A stretch of 64,000 nucleotides of DNA, taken from an uncultured Oceanisphaera sp. Lineage in GTDB: Bacteria > Pseudomonadota > Gammaproteobacteria > Enterobacterales > Aeromonadaceae. Both the position numbers and the translations under genes were made by a program. Each line of letters begins with the position of its first letter. Within the stretch, counting starts at the first letter, position 1. The stretch covers positions 23,797 through 87,796 of the forward strand of contig NZ_CANLZU010000020.1 in NCBI RefSeq assembly GCF_947495715.1. The letters are read 5' to 3'. This document shows, in pieces, positions 26,325-35,667 of this stretch. The notes under the pieces are model-generated. The model saw only the letters and a program-made list of their open reading frames with translations, ran no database searches and was not told the origin of the DNA.

Positions 26325-27600
26325 ACTGAACACCGAATTTCTGTCTGGCCACGCCACCTTGATTCGGCTGGGCCTGGCCTTGTTGCTGGGCACCCTTATC
26401 GGCATTCAGCGCGGCTGGCAAAGCCGGGACAGTCAGACCGGGCAACGGGTGGCGGGCATACGCACCCACGCGCTGGTCGGTCTGTTTGGCGGCCTGGTGG
26501 CCTTGCTCGGTACTCATGTTGGTCAGTGGTTGATTGGCGTCGGCCTGCTGGGAATGATGGCATTGACGCTGGTGGCCTACCGGGCGCGCAGCCGGGATCT
26601 GGCCGACTACAGCATCACCGGCAGCATGGGGCTGGTGCTCACCTTCTGCTTCGGGGCCCTGGCGCTGCTCGATGACCCGGCCATTGCCGCTACCGCGGCG
26701 GTGATCACCGCCTTTATTCTGGACAACAAGCGCGAAATTCACGGTCTGCTGCAAAAACTGCAAGAGCATGAACTGGATGCGGGACTCAAGCTGTTGCTGA
26801 TTTCGGTGGTGATGCTGCCCTTGTTGCCCAACCGGGCCATGGGGCCGGGCGGCGCTATCAACCCTTTTGAAATCTGGTGGATGGTGGTGCTGATCGCCTC
26901 CATTTCTTTTCTCGGCTATTTTGCCATCCGGCTGGGAGGCACCGAAAGGGGTATCTTCTTTACCAGCCTGTTTGCCGGCCTCACTTCCTCCACGGCGCTG
27001 ACCCTGCATTATGCCCGGCTGTCGCGCACCTCGCCGGTGCTGGCCCCGCTGCTGGCCGCCGGTATTCTGCTGGCCTGCGGCACCATGTTTCCCCGTATTC
27101 TGGTGTATTGCGCGCTGATCAACCCGGCGTTGCTGGCCACGCTGTGGCTGCCGGTGCTGGTGATGACCCTGTTGCTGTATGGTCCGGCGGCGATGATCTG
27201 GTATCGGCACCGGGGCAGTAAGCTGGTGGATCAGCCCAGCCTCGACATGAATCCACTCGATCTCAAGGCGGCGTTTTTCTTCGGGGGGCTGATTCTGGTG
27301 ATCATGCTGCTCGGCGAATGGTTGAAAGCGCTGCTGGGGAACGCCGGTATCCTGTTGCTGGCGCTGGCCTCTGGGGTGACCGATGTGGATGCCATTACCC
27401 TGTCGCTGAGCCGAATGTCACTCACGGGTATCGATCATGGCACCGCGGTACTCGGCATCGTGCTGGCGGCCTCGGTTAACAACCTGGTGAAAACGGCGAT
27501 GGCGCTGACCCTGGGCGACCGCGCCCTGGGGCGACGGGTTGCGCTGGCCATGGCGGCGTCGTTGCTGGGCGGTTTGCTGGTGGCCTGGGGAGTGAATTGA
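26317..27600 (+). CDS. MgtC/SapB-DUF4010 membrane protein
   Basis: A 427-aa integral membrane protein with about 11-12 hydrophobic segments. The N-terminal third is MgtC-like (LLGTLIGIQRGWQSR, GIRTHALVGLFGGL); the rest is DUF4010. Function is unproven; MgtC relatives affect magnesium limitation and membrane potential. The GTG start at 26317 overlaps the preceding stop in another frame. Confidence 0.88.
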   Translation: MNELNTEFLSGHATLIRLGLALLLGTLIGIQRGWQSRDSQTGQRVAGIRTHALVGLFGGLVALLGTHVGQWLIGVGLLGMMALTLVAYRARSRDLADYSITGSMGLVLTFCFGALALLDDPAIAATAAVITAFILDNKREIHGLLQKLQEHELDAGLKLLLISVVMLPLLPNRAMGPGGAINPFEIWWMVVLIASISFLGYFAIRLGGTERGIFFTSLFAGLTSSTALTLHYARLSRTSPVLAPLLAAGILLACGTMFPRILVYCALINPALLATLWLPVLVMTLLLYGPAAMIWYRHRGSKLVDQPSLDMNPLDLKAAFFFGGLILVIMLLGEWLKALLGNAGILLLALASGVTDVDAITLSLSRMSLTGIDHGTAVLGIVLAASVNNLVKTAMALTLGDRALGRRVALAMAASLLGGLLVAWGVN

Positions 27601-27601
27601 A

Positions 27602-27623
27602 AAGGCCCGGAAAACCGGGCCTT
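27602..27623 (+). terminator. Hairpin after the MgtC-like gene
   Basis: Nine-base-pair perfect stem AAGGCCCGG/CCGGGCCTT with an AAAA loop immediately after the stop codon. There is no long T tract, so termination strength is uncertain. Confidence 0.6.
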
Positions 27624-27625
27624 AG

Positions 27626-27777
27626 GGCTAACACCAGTCAGTTAAGCGTAAAACGGAATCAATTGACTTCCCACCGACACGCCGTAAACCCATCCCTGGG
27701 GGCTCTGCTACGCCATCCCTGGCGCAGAAGGTCGGTTTGAAAGCCAATCGATCCCGTTAACTGAACGGTGTTAGGCC
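27626..27777 (+). repeat. Nested-hairpin element copy E, shortest copy
   Basis: About 150 bp with terminal inverted repeats GGCTAACACC..TCAGTTAA / TTAACTGA..GGTGTTAGGCC, different in sequence from the TATACCAAT ends of copies A, G and I. The core is the family signature CCGACACGCCGTAAACCCATCC..TGGGGGCTC, split by the inner palindrome GCGCCATCCCTGGCGC-type stem. It lies between the convergent ends of the MgtC-like gene and lysC. Confidence 0.75.
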
Positions 27778-27803
27778 TTAGGGTAGAGTGAAGCGAACGG
27801 CGG

Positions 27804-29141
27804 TTATGCCGGCAGCAGTTCCCGGTGCAGGTCGATAATCACCTGATCGGCGCTGTCTTCCTGTACCAGGAAGCACAGGTTGTGCGGGCTGGCACCATAG
27901 CAGATCATGCGAATGTTGACGTTTTCCAGCGCCTGAAACACGCGCGTGCCGGTGCCGTTGACTTCGCTCATGCGGTTGCCGATCAGCGCCACCAATGCCA
28001 GGCCCTGTTCGACCTTGAGGTGACAATGCTTGCCGAGTTCGGCCTGCACTTCCTCGGTCAGCAGCTCGGCGCCGGCGTCCAGGGTCAGTGACACGCTGAT
28101 CTCGGAGGTGGTGATCAGGTCGACCGAAATCTTGTGCTTGGCCAGAATGCCGAACACCTCGGCCAGAAATCCGTGCACCTGAAACATGCTCTGGTTGGTC
28201 AGGGTCAGCAACACCTGATTGCGACGCAGGGCCAGGGCGCGGAACAGCGGCTGGCTGGGGGTGCTGTTGCGAATCCAGGTGCCACCCGCTTCCGGCGCCT
28301 TGCTGGAGCCGACAAACACCGGAATCTGCTTGCGTACCGCCGGTTGCAGGGTAGCCGGGTGCAGGACCTTGGCACCGAAGGTCGCCATTTCGGAGGCTTC
28401 GCTGAAGCTGATTTCGGGAATGGCGCGGGCGTCACTCACCAGGCGCGGATCCGTGGTGTAGATACCGGGCACATCGGTCCAGATTTGCACGGCGATGGCG
28501 TCCAGCGCCTCGGCCAGCAGGGCGGCGGAAAAATCGCTGCCGCCCCGACCCAGGGTGGTGGTGCGACCGTCCTGAGCGGCGCCGATAAAGCCCTGGGTCA
28601 CCACCAGCTGGTTGTCGCACAGCGGTGTGAGTTCCTTTTCCACTTCGGCACGCAGGGTGGCCAGATCCGGGGCGGCCCGGCTGAAACGATCGTCGGTACG
28701 CATCACTTTGCGTACATCAAACCATACCGCCGGAGTGCCGCGGTGGCGCAACAGCTCGACAAACAGCTTAGTAGACATCAGCTCGCCCTGGGCCACGATT
28801 TCATCGTGCAGTGCCTTGGTCGGGCTGATGGCGGCGCTGTCGGCCAGCTCCTTGATATGAACCAGAATATCCTCGATATGGCGGGTCAGCATGTCGGGCT
28901 TGTCCAGGCTGTCGAGAATGCCTTGCTGAATATCGGTCAACTGTTGCAGCAGGGTGGCGCGAACCTCGGGCTGTTGTTCGCCCGAGGCCAGGGCCACCAG
29001 CAGGTTGGTGACGCCGGAACTGGCGCTCAGTACCGCCAGGCGGGTATCGGGATTCTGTTCAAGAATGGCGGCGCAACGGCTCATGGCCTCGGCATCGGCG
29101 ACGCTGGTTCCACCAAATTTGGCAACGGTTAACTGACTCAA
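27804..29141 (-). CDS. lysC: Lysine-sensitive aspartate kinase III
   Basis: A 445-aa monofunctional aspartokinase (E. coli LysC 449 aa) that phosphorylates aspartate at the entry to lysine, threonine and methionine synthesis. The N-terminal KFGGTSVAD phosphate motif and the GRGGSDFSAALLAEAL kinase core are followed by two ACT domains (ISVDLITTSEISVSLTL; ALVALIGNRMS). The lysine riboswitch upstream supports the lysine-regulated isozyme. Confidence 0.95.
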   Translation of the reverse strand: MSQLTVAKFGGTSVADAEAMSRCAAILEQNPDTRLAVLSASSGVTNLLVALASGEQQPEVRATLLQQLTDIQQGILDSLDKPDMLTRHIEDILVHIKELADSAAISPTKALHDEIVAQGELMSTKLFVELLRHRGTPAVWFDVRKVMRTDDRFSRAAPDLATLRAEVEKELTPLCDNQLVVTQGFIGAAQDGRTTTLGRGGSDFSAALLAEALDAIAVQIWTDVPGIYTTDPRLVSDARAIPEISFSEASEMATFGAKVLHPATLQPAVRKQIPVFVGSSKAPEAGGTWIRNSTPSQPLFRALALRRNQVLLTLTNQSMFQVHGFLAEVFGILAKHKISVDLITTSEISVSLTLDAGAELLTEEVQAELGKHCHLKVEQGLALVALIGNRMSEVNGTGTRVFQALENVNIRMICYGASPHNLCFLVQEDSADQVIIDLHRELLPA

Positions 29142-29210
29142 GTGCAGCTCCTTGATATATGTATATGATAAGTAACGGGGAAACGGCTGCAGAGACGGGA
29201 AAGGTCACTT

Positions 29211-29375
29211 AGAAGCACGCCACCCACAGGTGACAACCCGAAGGATTCAGCCTTCGTAGCCGAGGATGATACGCTGCCCCGCATCATCCTCTCGGCGTTA
29301 TCTCCCCTGACCGGCGATCTGGGGAGTGGGAGCTCCTCCTGCCGGCTGCCTGAATAACGCGCCTCTTCTTGCCCG
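29211..29375 (-). promoter_or_regulatory. Lysine riboswitch (L box) of lysC
   Basis: On the minus strand the leader contains AAGAAGAGGCGCGTTATTCA near the 5' end and GGCTGAATCCTTCGGGTTGT with CACC near the 3' end. These are the conserved L-box blocks found before E. coli lysC (AGAAGAGGCGCG; GGCTGAATCCCC..GGTTGTCACC). AGAAG and CTTCT close P1, and GAGGATGATG/CATCATCCTC forms an internal helix. Lysine binding would reduce lysC expression. Confidence 0.9.
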
Positions 29376-29392
29376 ACATGCGGGCTGCCATA

Positions 29393-29421
29393 TAAGTACT
29401 GACTCTGTCTGTCGCTGTCAA
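29393..29421 (-). promoter_or_regulatory. Probable lysC promoter
   Basis: Perfect -35 TTGACA (29421-29416) and, 17 bases on, TACTTA, or a shifted TTATAT as -10, just before the riboswitch. The -35 is convincing; the -10 is weak. Confidence 0.45.
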
Positions 29422-29454
29422 TAATTAAGTGGCCAAAACCGGGCTATATCGATG

Positions 29455-30783
29455 TTATAGCAGATCTTTCATCATGATCTTGGAACGCCGCTGGAAGTTG
29501 TAGAGTGCCTGCTTGCCCATCGGCAGGGCGCTGACATCCACCGGCTCGAAGCCGCGCTCCCGAAACCAGTGAATGGAACGGGTGGTCAGAATAAACAGCC
29601 GGCTCATGCCGCGCTTCTTGGCCTGCTCTTCCACCTTCTGCAACAGCATATCGCCCCGGCTGCCCCGGCGATAATCGGGATGAATGGCGACACAGGCCAT
29701 CTCGGCCATCGCCTCCTCCGGAAAAGGATAGAGGGCGGCACAGCCGATGATGGCACCGTCTTTCTCGATGATGGTGAACTGATCGACTTCCATTTCCAGT
29801 TGCTCCCGGGAGCGACGCACCAGAATACCTTCTTCTTCCAGCGGGCGGATCAAATCCAGGATACCGCCGATATCGTCGATACGGGCCTGGCGTGCCTGCT
29901 CGGCACTCAGACTGACCAGTTGGGTACCCAGACCGTCACGGGTGAACAGTTCCTGAATCAGGGCCCCGTCTTCCTTGTAGCTCACCAGGTGGCTGCGGGG
30001 CACCCCGGCGCGACAGCTGGAAATGGCGGCCCGCAGATAACGGGCGGTGCCGGACAGGGTGTCGCCATCGGACATAAGGCGCTGCAGATGCTCTTCGGCC
30101 TGTTCGGGAAACAGCTCCGGAATAGCCACACCTTCGTCGTCGAGCACGCCGCGCTGTGAGCAGAACCCGATCAGCTTGGTGGCCTTCAGTTCGATGGCCA
30201 GCCGTCGGGCCAGCTCTTCGGACGACAGATTGAAGCTTTCACCGGTCACCGAAAAGCCGATGGGAGAGATCAATACGGTGGCGCCGTTGGACAGCTGGTG
30301 ATGAATGGTGTCGGTATGAATGCGGCGTACCCGGCCGGAATGCTGATAGTCCACGCCGTCATCGACCCCCAGCGGCTGGGCGGTCACAAAGTTGCCGGTC
30401 ACCACATTGATGCGGGCATTCTGCATGGGCGTATTGATCAGCCCCATCGACAGTCGGGCCATGATGTCCATCTGCAAGCCGCCACAGACATTTTTGATGA
30501 TGCGAAAACTGTGCTCGTCGGTCACCCGGGTGTGCTTGTGAAAAACATTTTCCAGACCGGCTTCTTCCAGCCCCTGATCGATTTGCGGCCGGGCACCAAA
30601 GACGATAACCAGCCGAATGCCGAGGCTGGTCAGCAGCGCGATATCGGTAATGATATTGGGGAAATTATCCTGATCGATGGCTTCGCCACCGAGCATGACC
30701 ACGAAGGTGGAGCCCCGGTGCAGATTGACATAGGGGCTTGATTGACGAAATGCCTTGACCAGGGCGGCATCGGTATCGCGCAC
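29455..30783 (-). CDS. argA: N-acetylglutamate synthase
   Basis: A 442-aa protein (E. coli ArgA 443) that acetylates glutamate as the first step of arginine synthesis. The N-terminal amino-acid-kinase-like domain ([20 protein letters not shown]) provides arginine feedback; the C-terminal GNAT domain carries the acetyl-CoA loop [14 protein letters not shown]. Start is GTG with AAAGGA seven bases upstream. An ARG-box-like sequence precedes it. Confidence 0.94.
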   Translation of the reverse strand: MRDTDAALVKAFRQSSPYVNLHRGSTFVVMLGGEAIDQDNFPNIITDIALLTSLGIRLVIVFGARPQIDQGLEEAGLENVFHKHTRVTDEHSFRIIKNVCGGLQMDIMARLSMGLINTPMQNARINVVTGNFVTAQPLGVDDGVDYQHSGRVRRIHTDTIHHQLSNGATVLISPIGFSVTGESFNLSSEELARRLAIELKATKLIGFCSQRGVLDDEGVAIPELFPEQAEEHLQRLMSDGDTLSGTARYLRAAISSCRAGVPRSHLVSYKEDGALIQELFTRDGLGTQLVSLSAEQARQARIDDIGGILDLIRPLEEEGILVRRSREQLEMEVDQFTIIEKDGAIIGCAALYPFPEEAMAEMACVAIHPDYRRGSRGDMLLQKVEEQAKKRGMSRLFILTTRSIHWFRERGFEPVDVSALPMGKQALYNFQRRSKIMMKDLL

Positions 30784-30826
30784 GGATTGTCCTTTGATGA
30801 CGGAAGATAATATAAGTCCATGATCG

Positions 30827-30840
30827 TGAAAATTAATGCA
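30827..30840 (-). promoter_or_regulatory. ARG box upstream of argA
   Basis: TGAAAATTAATGCA matches the ArgR half-operator pattern TGAATwwwwATTCA at 12 of 14 positions and lies 44 bases before the argA start. ArgR boxes usually occur in pairs; only a poor second copy (AGATTAAATATTT) is visible 20 bases away. Confidence 0.6.
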
Positions 30841-30969
30841 AAAAACAAGATTAAATATTTACTTTTTGGCTGTCTATAGCGCATCGGCATGCGACGGGGA
30901 AGGGCCTTTTCGGGTCTGATTCGACACCCCCTTGTTGTGGCGGAGGCCAGGTTTCGCTGTGTTAATCCT

Positions 30970-31126
30970 GACGCATTTTGATATGAAAAATGCGAGCGAG
31001 CGCCAATAAAGCGGCCTGCCTTGCCGGGGGCTTTATGTTAACCTTTTTAGGGTTTTACCCGTTCGCGCGGGGAAAATCGGTAACTATAGCCACAATAAAG
31101 CTAAAACAACAAAAGCGAGAACAACA
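30970..31126 (+). promoter_or_regulatory. Structured leader of nhaD
   Basis: The 343-bp argA-nhaD gap contains, on the nhaD side, CGCATTTTGATATGAAAAATGCG (hairpin), AAAGCGGCC../..GGGGGCTTT, and AGGGTTTTACCCG..CGCGGGGAAAAT. No gene on this strand precedes them, so they belong to the nhaD promoter or leader. I cannot assign a known riboswitch class. AGCGAGAACAACA is a weak ribosome site. Nothing else recognisable is present in the gap apart from the ARG box. Confidence 0.35.
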
Positions 31127-32572
31127 ATGCAAAGGAAACTGTGCTTACTCACTCTGGGGGGGCTGGCAGCGCTGTTCAGTACCTCTGTGTTTGCGGCCGG
31201 AGGCCAGCTGGACTTAACCGGTACGTCTGTCGGCATCTTCGCCGTGGTTATCTTCGTGATTGCCTATCTGCTGGTGATGGGCGAAGAATATCTGCATCTG
31301 CGCAAGTCCAAGCCGGTGCTGATTGCCGCCGGTATCATCTGGGTTAGTATTGGCTGGACCTACATGGTCAACGGTATTCCCGGCGTCACCGAAGCCTCGT
31401 TTCGGCATAACCTGCTGGAGTATTCCGAACTGCTGTTATTCCTGCTGGTGGCGATGACCTACATCAATGCCATGGAAGAGCGCCGACTGTTTGATGCCCT
31501 GCGGGCCTGGATGATACGCAAGGGTTTCAGCTACAAGTCGCTGTTCTGGCTGACCGGCTTGCTGGCCTTCTTTATCTCTCCTATTGCCGATAACCTGACC
31601 ACGGCGCTGCTGATGTGTGCCGTGGTGGTCAAGGTGGCGGAAGGGGACAAGCGTTTCATCAACCTGTGCTGTATCAATATCGTGATTGCCGCCAACGCCG
31701 GCGGTGCCTTCAGTCCCTTTGGCGATATCACCACCCTGATGGTGTGGCAGGCCGGTATCGTCAAGTTCAACGAATTCTTCATTCTGTTCATTCCCGCCCT
31801 GCTCAACTATCTGGTGCCGGCAGCGGTGATGCATTTCTTTATCGAGAACCGCAAACCCGCCGCCCTCTATGAAGAGGTGGAGGTGAAACGCGGTGCCATT
31901 CGTATCGTACTGTTGTTCCTGCTGACCATCGCCACCGCCGTGACCTGCCACAGCCTGCTGCACCTGCCGCCGGTACTGGGCATGATGACCGGCCTGGGTT
32001 ACCTGCAGTTTTTCGGTTACTACCTGCGCCGCACCCTGCCGGGATCGCTGGCGCGCAAGCGGGTCATGGCCGAGAAGCGGGGCGATGAAGAAGCGCTCAA
32101 GCGGCTGGGTAGCGTGGTGCCTTTCGACGTTTTCAACCGGGTGGCGCGGGCCGAGTGGGACACGCTGCTGTTTTTCTACGGCGTGGTAATGTGTGTCGGC
32201 GGTCTGGGCTACATGGGCTATCTGGCGCTGGTGTCGGAGCTGCTCTATACCGGCTGGGATGCTGTGTATGCCAACGTCGCCCTCGGTGTGATTTCGGCGG
32301 TGGTGGATAACATTCCGGTGATGTTTGCGGTGTTGACCATGGAGCCTGAAATGTCGCACGGCAACTGGTTGTTGATCACCCTGACCGCCGGTGTGGGCGG
32401 CAGCCTGCTGTCTATCGGCTCGGCCGCCGGGGTGGCGCTGATGGGCCAGGCCCGCGGCATGTATACCTTTTTCGGTCACCTCAAGTGGGCACCGGTGATC
32501 TTCCTCGGTTACGTGGCGAGCATACTGGCGCACCTGTGGCTGAACGCCGACAGCTTCAACGTATTTGGCTGA
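31127..32572 (+). CDS. nhaD: Na+/H+ antiporter NhaD
   Basis: A 481-aa inner-membrane antiporter of the NhaD/ArsB-like superfamily that expels Na+ (and Li+) at alkaline pH in halophilic and marine bacteria. About 12 hydrophobic segments follow a signal-like N-terminus (MQRKLCLLTLGGLAALFSTSVFAAGG). Family motifs: SPIADNLTTALLM, GGAFSPFGDITTLMVW, ISAVVDNIPVMFAVL, SIGSAAGVALMG. Convergent with the TRAP operon. Confidence 0.93.
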   Translation: MQRKLCLLTLGGLAALFSTSVFAAGGQLDLTGTSVGIFAVVIFVIAYLLVMGEEYLHLRKSKPVLIAAGIIWVSIGWTYMVNGIPGVTEASFRHNLLEYSELLLFLLVAMTYINAMEERRLFDALRAWMIRKGFSYKSLFWLTGLLAFFISPIADNLTTALLMCAVVVKVAEGDKRFINLCCINIVIAANAGGAFSPFGDITTLMVWQAGIVKFNEFFILFIPALLNYLVPAAVMHFFIENRKPAALYEEVEVKRGAIRIVLLFLLTIATAVTCHSLLHLPPVLGMMTGLGYLQFFGYYLRRTLPGSLARKRVMAEKRGDEEALKRLGSVVPFDVFNRVARAEWDTLLFFYGVVMCVGGLGYMGYLALVSELLYTGWDAVYANVALGVISAVVDNIPVMFAVLTMEPEMSHGNWLLITLTAGVGGSLLSIGSAAGVALMGQARGMYTFFGHLKWAPVIFLGYVASILAHLWLNADSFNVFG

Positions 32573-32603
32573 GGAACAGCCGCCAGCGTCAAGCCATAAA
32601 TTT

Positions 32604-32869
32604 AAAACCAATCGAATTTAAACAATCGATTGGTTTTATTGCTCTGTACGATCGGACAAAGGGCCCGCTTCGCCGACTCGCCTGCTGGCACCGTCTGCAG
32701 GCAACTCGGAAGAGAAGGAGGAGGTGGCAGGGATTGCCTCAGCCGACCTTCCGCTTCAGGGATGAAGCGGTAGAGCGTCACATGGATGTGCTTGAAGCGT
32801 GTCGGGAGAGGCAACCCTGTTGCCTCTTTGCGCACTCATTAATAACCAATCAACCAAGCGGTTGGTTTG
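32604..32869 (+). repeat. Nested-hairpin element copy F with CCAATC palindromic ends
   Basis: Left end AAACCAATCG..CGATTGGTTTT and right end AACCAATC..GGTTGGTTT are themselves palindromes related to the ACCAAT terminal repeats of other copies. Internal arms are a hybrid: GGACAAAGGG..CCGACTCGCC on the left and GTCGGGAGAGGCAACC..GTTGCCTC on the right, so one arm comes from each of the two stem types. It lies between the convergent nhaD and TRAP genes. Confidence 0.7.
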
Positions 32870-32901
32870 CTCCCCAGTCGGCCATTTTTGTTTCTGCTCA
32901 T

Positions 32902-32930
32902 AAAAAAGCCCCGGCATGGCTGCCGGGGCT
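32902..32930 (-). terminator. Terminator of the TRAP transcription unit
   Basis: Ten-base-pair perfect stem AGCCCCGGCA/TGCCGGGGCT with a 4-base loop; on the minus strand it is followed by a run of six T. It is 24 bases beyond the TRAP permease stop. Confidence 0.85.
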
Positions 32931-32954
32931 TGATGGTTTTATGGGGTGGCTACT

Positions 32955-35522
32955 TCAGCTGGCCGTGGCAGGTAAACGCTCACGACGGCGGCGTTGCAGC
33001 CAGGCCACCAGGCCGAGCAACAGGAAGCCGGGAATCCACATCAGCTCCTTGAGCCAGCGTTCGGTCGGTGCACGCACCACCAGAATTTGCTGGTCGAAGT
33101 CCAGACCGGCATCGGCGGCGGGGCTGGCGAAGGCCACGCTGTCGACCAGTACCTTGCCGTCATCTTCATACAGCATCAGCCCGAGTTTCTGCATTCGCTC
33201 TTCACCGCTGTCGCCTGCCGGTACCGGCAGTAACAGGCTGAATTCCTGCGGGTCGCCGACCGCATCTACCCCGAGTATGCGCAGACGCAGCTTGCTCTCG
33301 GCATCAACCTGACCGATTACCTGCTCAAATTGCGCCGGCGACACCTCGCGATAGGGGTCGTGCAGCATGTCCATCCAGAAACCCGGACGGAACAGGGTAA
33401 AGGCCACCAGCAGCAGCAGAATTCCTTCGTACCAGCGGCTGCGCACCAGGAAAAAGCCCTGGGTACCGGCGGCGAAGATCAGCATGGCGGCGGTCGAGAT
33501 CACGAAGATAACCACCCCGTGCCAGAAACTCACATCAATCAGCAGCAGATCCGTGTTGAAGATGAACAGGAAGGGCAGGGCGGCGGTACGCAGACTGTAA
33601 TAGAAAGCGGTGACACCGGTCTTGATGGGATCGCCCTTGGACACGGCCGCCGCGGCAAACGAGGCCAGCCCCACCGGGGGAGTGACGTCGGCCATGATGC
33701 CGAAGTAGAACACGAACAGATGTACCGCAATCAGCGGCACTATCAGGCCGTTTTGCTGACCCAGGGTCACCACCACCGGTGCCAGCAGGCTCGACACCAC
33801 TATGTAGTTGGCGGTGGTCGGCAGGCCCATGCCGAGTATCAGGCTGAATACCGCGATGAACATCAGCATCAACAGCAGATTGCCCATCGACAGCAGCTCG
33901 ACCAGATCGGCCAGTACCAGTCCGACCCCGGTTTGCGACACAGCACCGACGATAAGCCCGGCGGCGGCGGTGGCGATACCGATGCCGATCATGTTGCGCG
34001 CACCGGCCAGCAGGCCTTCACGCAGATCGATAACGCCGTCCATAAAGGTACCGTGCTCGTGCAGACCGTCGGTGCGCATCCAGCTCAGCAGCGGACGCTG
34101 AGTCAGCAGTATCACCACCAGCATCATGCTGCCCCAGAAGGCGGACAACCCGGGCGACAGACGCTCGACCATCAAACACCAGACCAGCACCACCACCGGC
34201 AGCAGAAAATGCAGGCCGGACAACAGCACGGCGCGGGTTTGCGGCAGGGCGTCTAGCGGCGCATTTGGATCTTCCGGCTCCAGCGGCGCAACGCTGGCGG
34301 CAATTTTCAGCAGGCCCAGATAGGCCAGTGCCAGCAACACGCCCACGCCTTCCAGCACATAATCACCCAGCACCGGCTTGAGCCAGCCAAGACCATAGTA
34401 GACGGCCAGTGACAGGCCGCTGATCAGAGTGGCGCCAAAGGCAAAGCCGGTCAGGCGGCGCAGCCAGGACTTGGGCTGGTGGCCACCGATGGGCTGCAGG
34501 CCGAGCTTGAGCGACTCGAGATGAACGATGTACAGCAGTGCGATATAGGAGATGGCCGCCGGCAGAAAGGCGTGCTTGATGATTTCTACATAGGGCATGC
34601 CGATGTATTCGACCATCAAAAAGGCCGCCGCGCCCATCACGGGCGGCATGATCTGGCCGTTGACCGAAGAGGCCACTTCGACCGCGCCGGCCTTTTCGGC
34701 CGAGAAGCCGGTGCGCTTCATCATGGGAATGGTAAAGGTGCCGGTGGTGACCACGTTGGCGATGGAAGAGCCGGAGATCATCCCGGTCAGCCCGGAGGCG
34801 ACCACCGCCGCCTTGGCCGGGCCGCCGCGCAGGTGGCCGAGCAGGCTGAAGGCCAGCTGAATGAAGTAATGGCCGGCACCGGCCCGCTCGAGCAGGGCAC
34901 CGAACAGCACGAACAGAAACACGAAGCTGGTGGACACACCGAGGGCGATGCCGAACACCCCTTCGGTGGTAATCCACTGGTGGTTGGCCAGGGCGCTGAA
35001 GCTGACCCCGCGGTGGGCCAGCAGGCTCGGCATGTAAGGACCGGCCAGGCTGTAGGCCAGAAAAACCAGGGCGATGATCGCCAGCGGCGGCCCCAGCGCC
35101 CGGCGAGTGGCCTCCAGCAGCAGCGTCATGCCGACACAGGCGGTGACCAGATCGGCGGTGGTGAGACTGCCCGGACGCTGGGACAAATCCTGATAAAACA
35201 CAAACAGGTAGGCGGCGGCGGCGGCGGCAACCAGGCCGAGCACGATATCGAGCAGCGGCACCCGGTTGCGCGGCGATTTATTGAAGGCGGGAAACACCAG
35301 AAACGCCAGCAGCAGGGCGAAGGCGAGGTGAATGGAGCGGGTTTCGGTGTTGTTGAGTACGCCAAAGCCGAAAATGAAAGGCAAGGGGGACGCGATCCAG
35401 AGCTGAAACAGTGACCAGCACAGGGCCAGCCCGGCAATCACCCTGGCCATGATGCCATCGGGCGTGCGCGCACCGACATCCTGGGCGATCAGCTCCTCTG
35501 CGGACAAGTGTTTTTCTGACAT
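32955..35522 (-). CDS. Fused DctQM-type TRAP transporter permease with DUF3394 tail
   Basis: An 855-aa inner-membrane protein combining the small (4TM, DctQ-like) and large (12TM, DctM-like) TRAP permease subunits, the form that pairs with TAXI binding proteins. Signature segments include TGMISGSSIANVVTTG, VNGQIMPPVMGAAAFLM, LILGMGLPTTANYIVV and VTPPVGLASFAAAAV. The C-terminal 120 residues match DUF3394 with a PDZ-like stretch (SPAADAGLDFDQQILVV) and a last membrane helix. The substrate is unknown; TAXI systems often take up glutamate or other acids. Confidence 0.92.
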   Translation of the reverse strand: MSEKHLSAEELIAQDVGARTPDGIMARVIAGLALCWSLFQLWIASPLPFIFGFGVLNNTETRSIHLAFALLLAFLVFPAFNKSPRNRVPLLDIVLGLVAAAAAAYLFVFYQDLSQRPGSLTTADLVTACVGMTLLLEATRRALGPPLAIIALVFLAYSLAGPYMPSLLAHRGVSFSALANHQWITTEGVFGIALGVSTSFVFLFVLFGALLERAGAGHYFIQLAFSLLGHLRGGPAKAAVVASGLTGMISGSSIANVVTTGTFTIPMMKRTGFSAEKAGAVEVASSVNGQIMPPVMGAAAFLMVEYIGMPYVEIIKHAFLPAAISYIALLYIVHLESLKLGLQPIGGHQPKSWLRRLTGFAFGATLISGLSLAVYYGLGWLKPVLGDYVLEGVGVLLALAYLGLLKIAASVAPLEPEDPNAPLDALPQTRAVLLSGLHFLLPVVVLVWCLMVERLSPGLSAFWGSMMLVVILLTQRPLLSWMRTDGLHEHGTFMDGVIDLREGLLAGARNMIGIGIATAAAGLIVGAVSQTGVGLVLADLVELLSMGNLLLMLMFIAVFSLILGMGLPTTANYIVVSSLLAPVVVTLGQQNGLIVPLIAVHLFVFYFGIMADVTPPVGLASFAAAAVSKGDPIKTGVTAFYYSLRTAALPFLFIFNTDLLLIDVSFWHGVVIFVISTAAMLIFAAGTQGFFLVRSRWYEGILLLLVAFTLFRPGFWMDMLHDPYREVSPAQFEQVIGQVDAESKLRLRILGVDAVGDPQEFSLLLPVPAGDSGEERMQKLGLMLYEDDGKVLVDSVAFASPAADAGLDFDQQILVVRAPTERWLKELMWIPGFLLLGLVAWLQRRRRERLPATAS

Positions 35523-35559
35523 AGGGGATACCTATTTTGATGGTGCAACAGAAAGGAGA

Positions 35560-35589
35560 AAACCTCTCCCGTGATGACGGGAGAGGTTT
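35560..35589 (-). terminator. Intercistronic hairpin between TAXI and TRAP genes
   Basis: Thirteen-base-pair perfect stem AAACCTCTCCCGT/ACGGGAGAGGTTT with loop GATG. Position between an abundant binding protein and its permease suggests partial termination or mRNA stabilisation that favours the binding protein. There is no strong T tract. Confidence 0.7.
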
Positions 35590-35667
35590 GGTTGCCAGCA
35601 AATACCGATGTCAGACAGTGAGTCCGGTGACGGATATCTCACGGCTTACCGCATTGCCGGCAGACGG

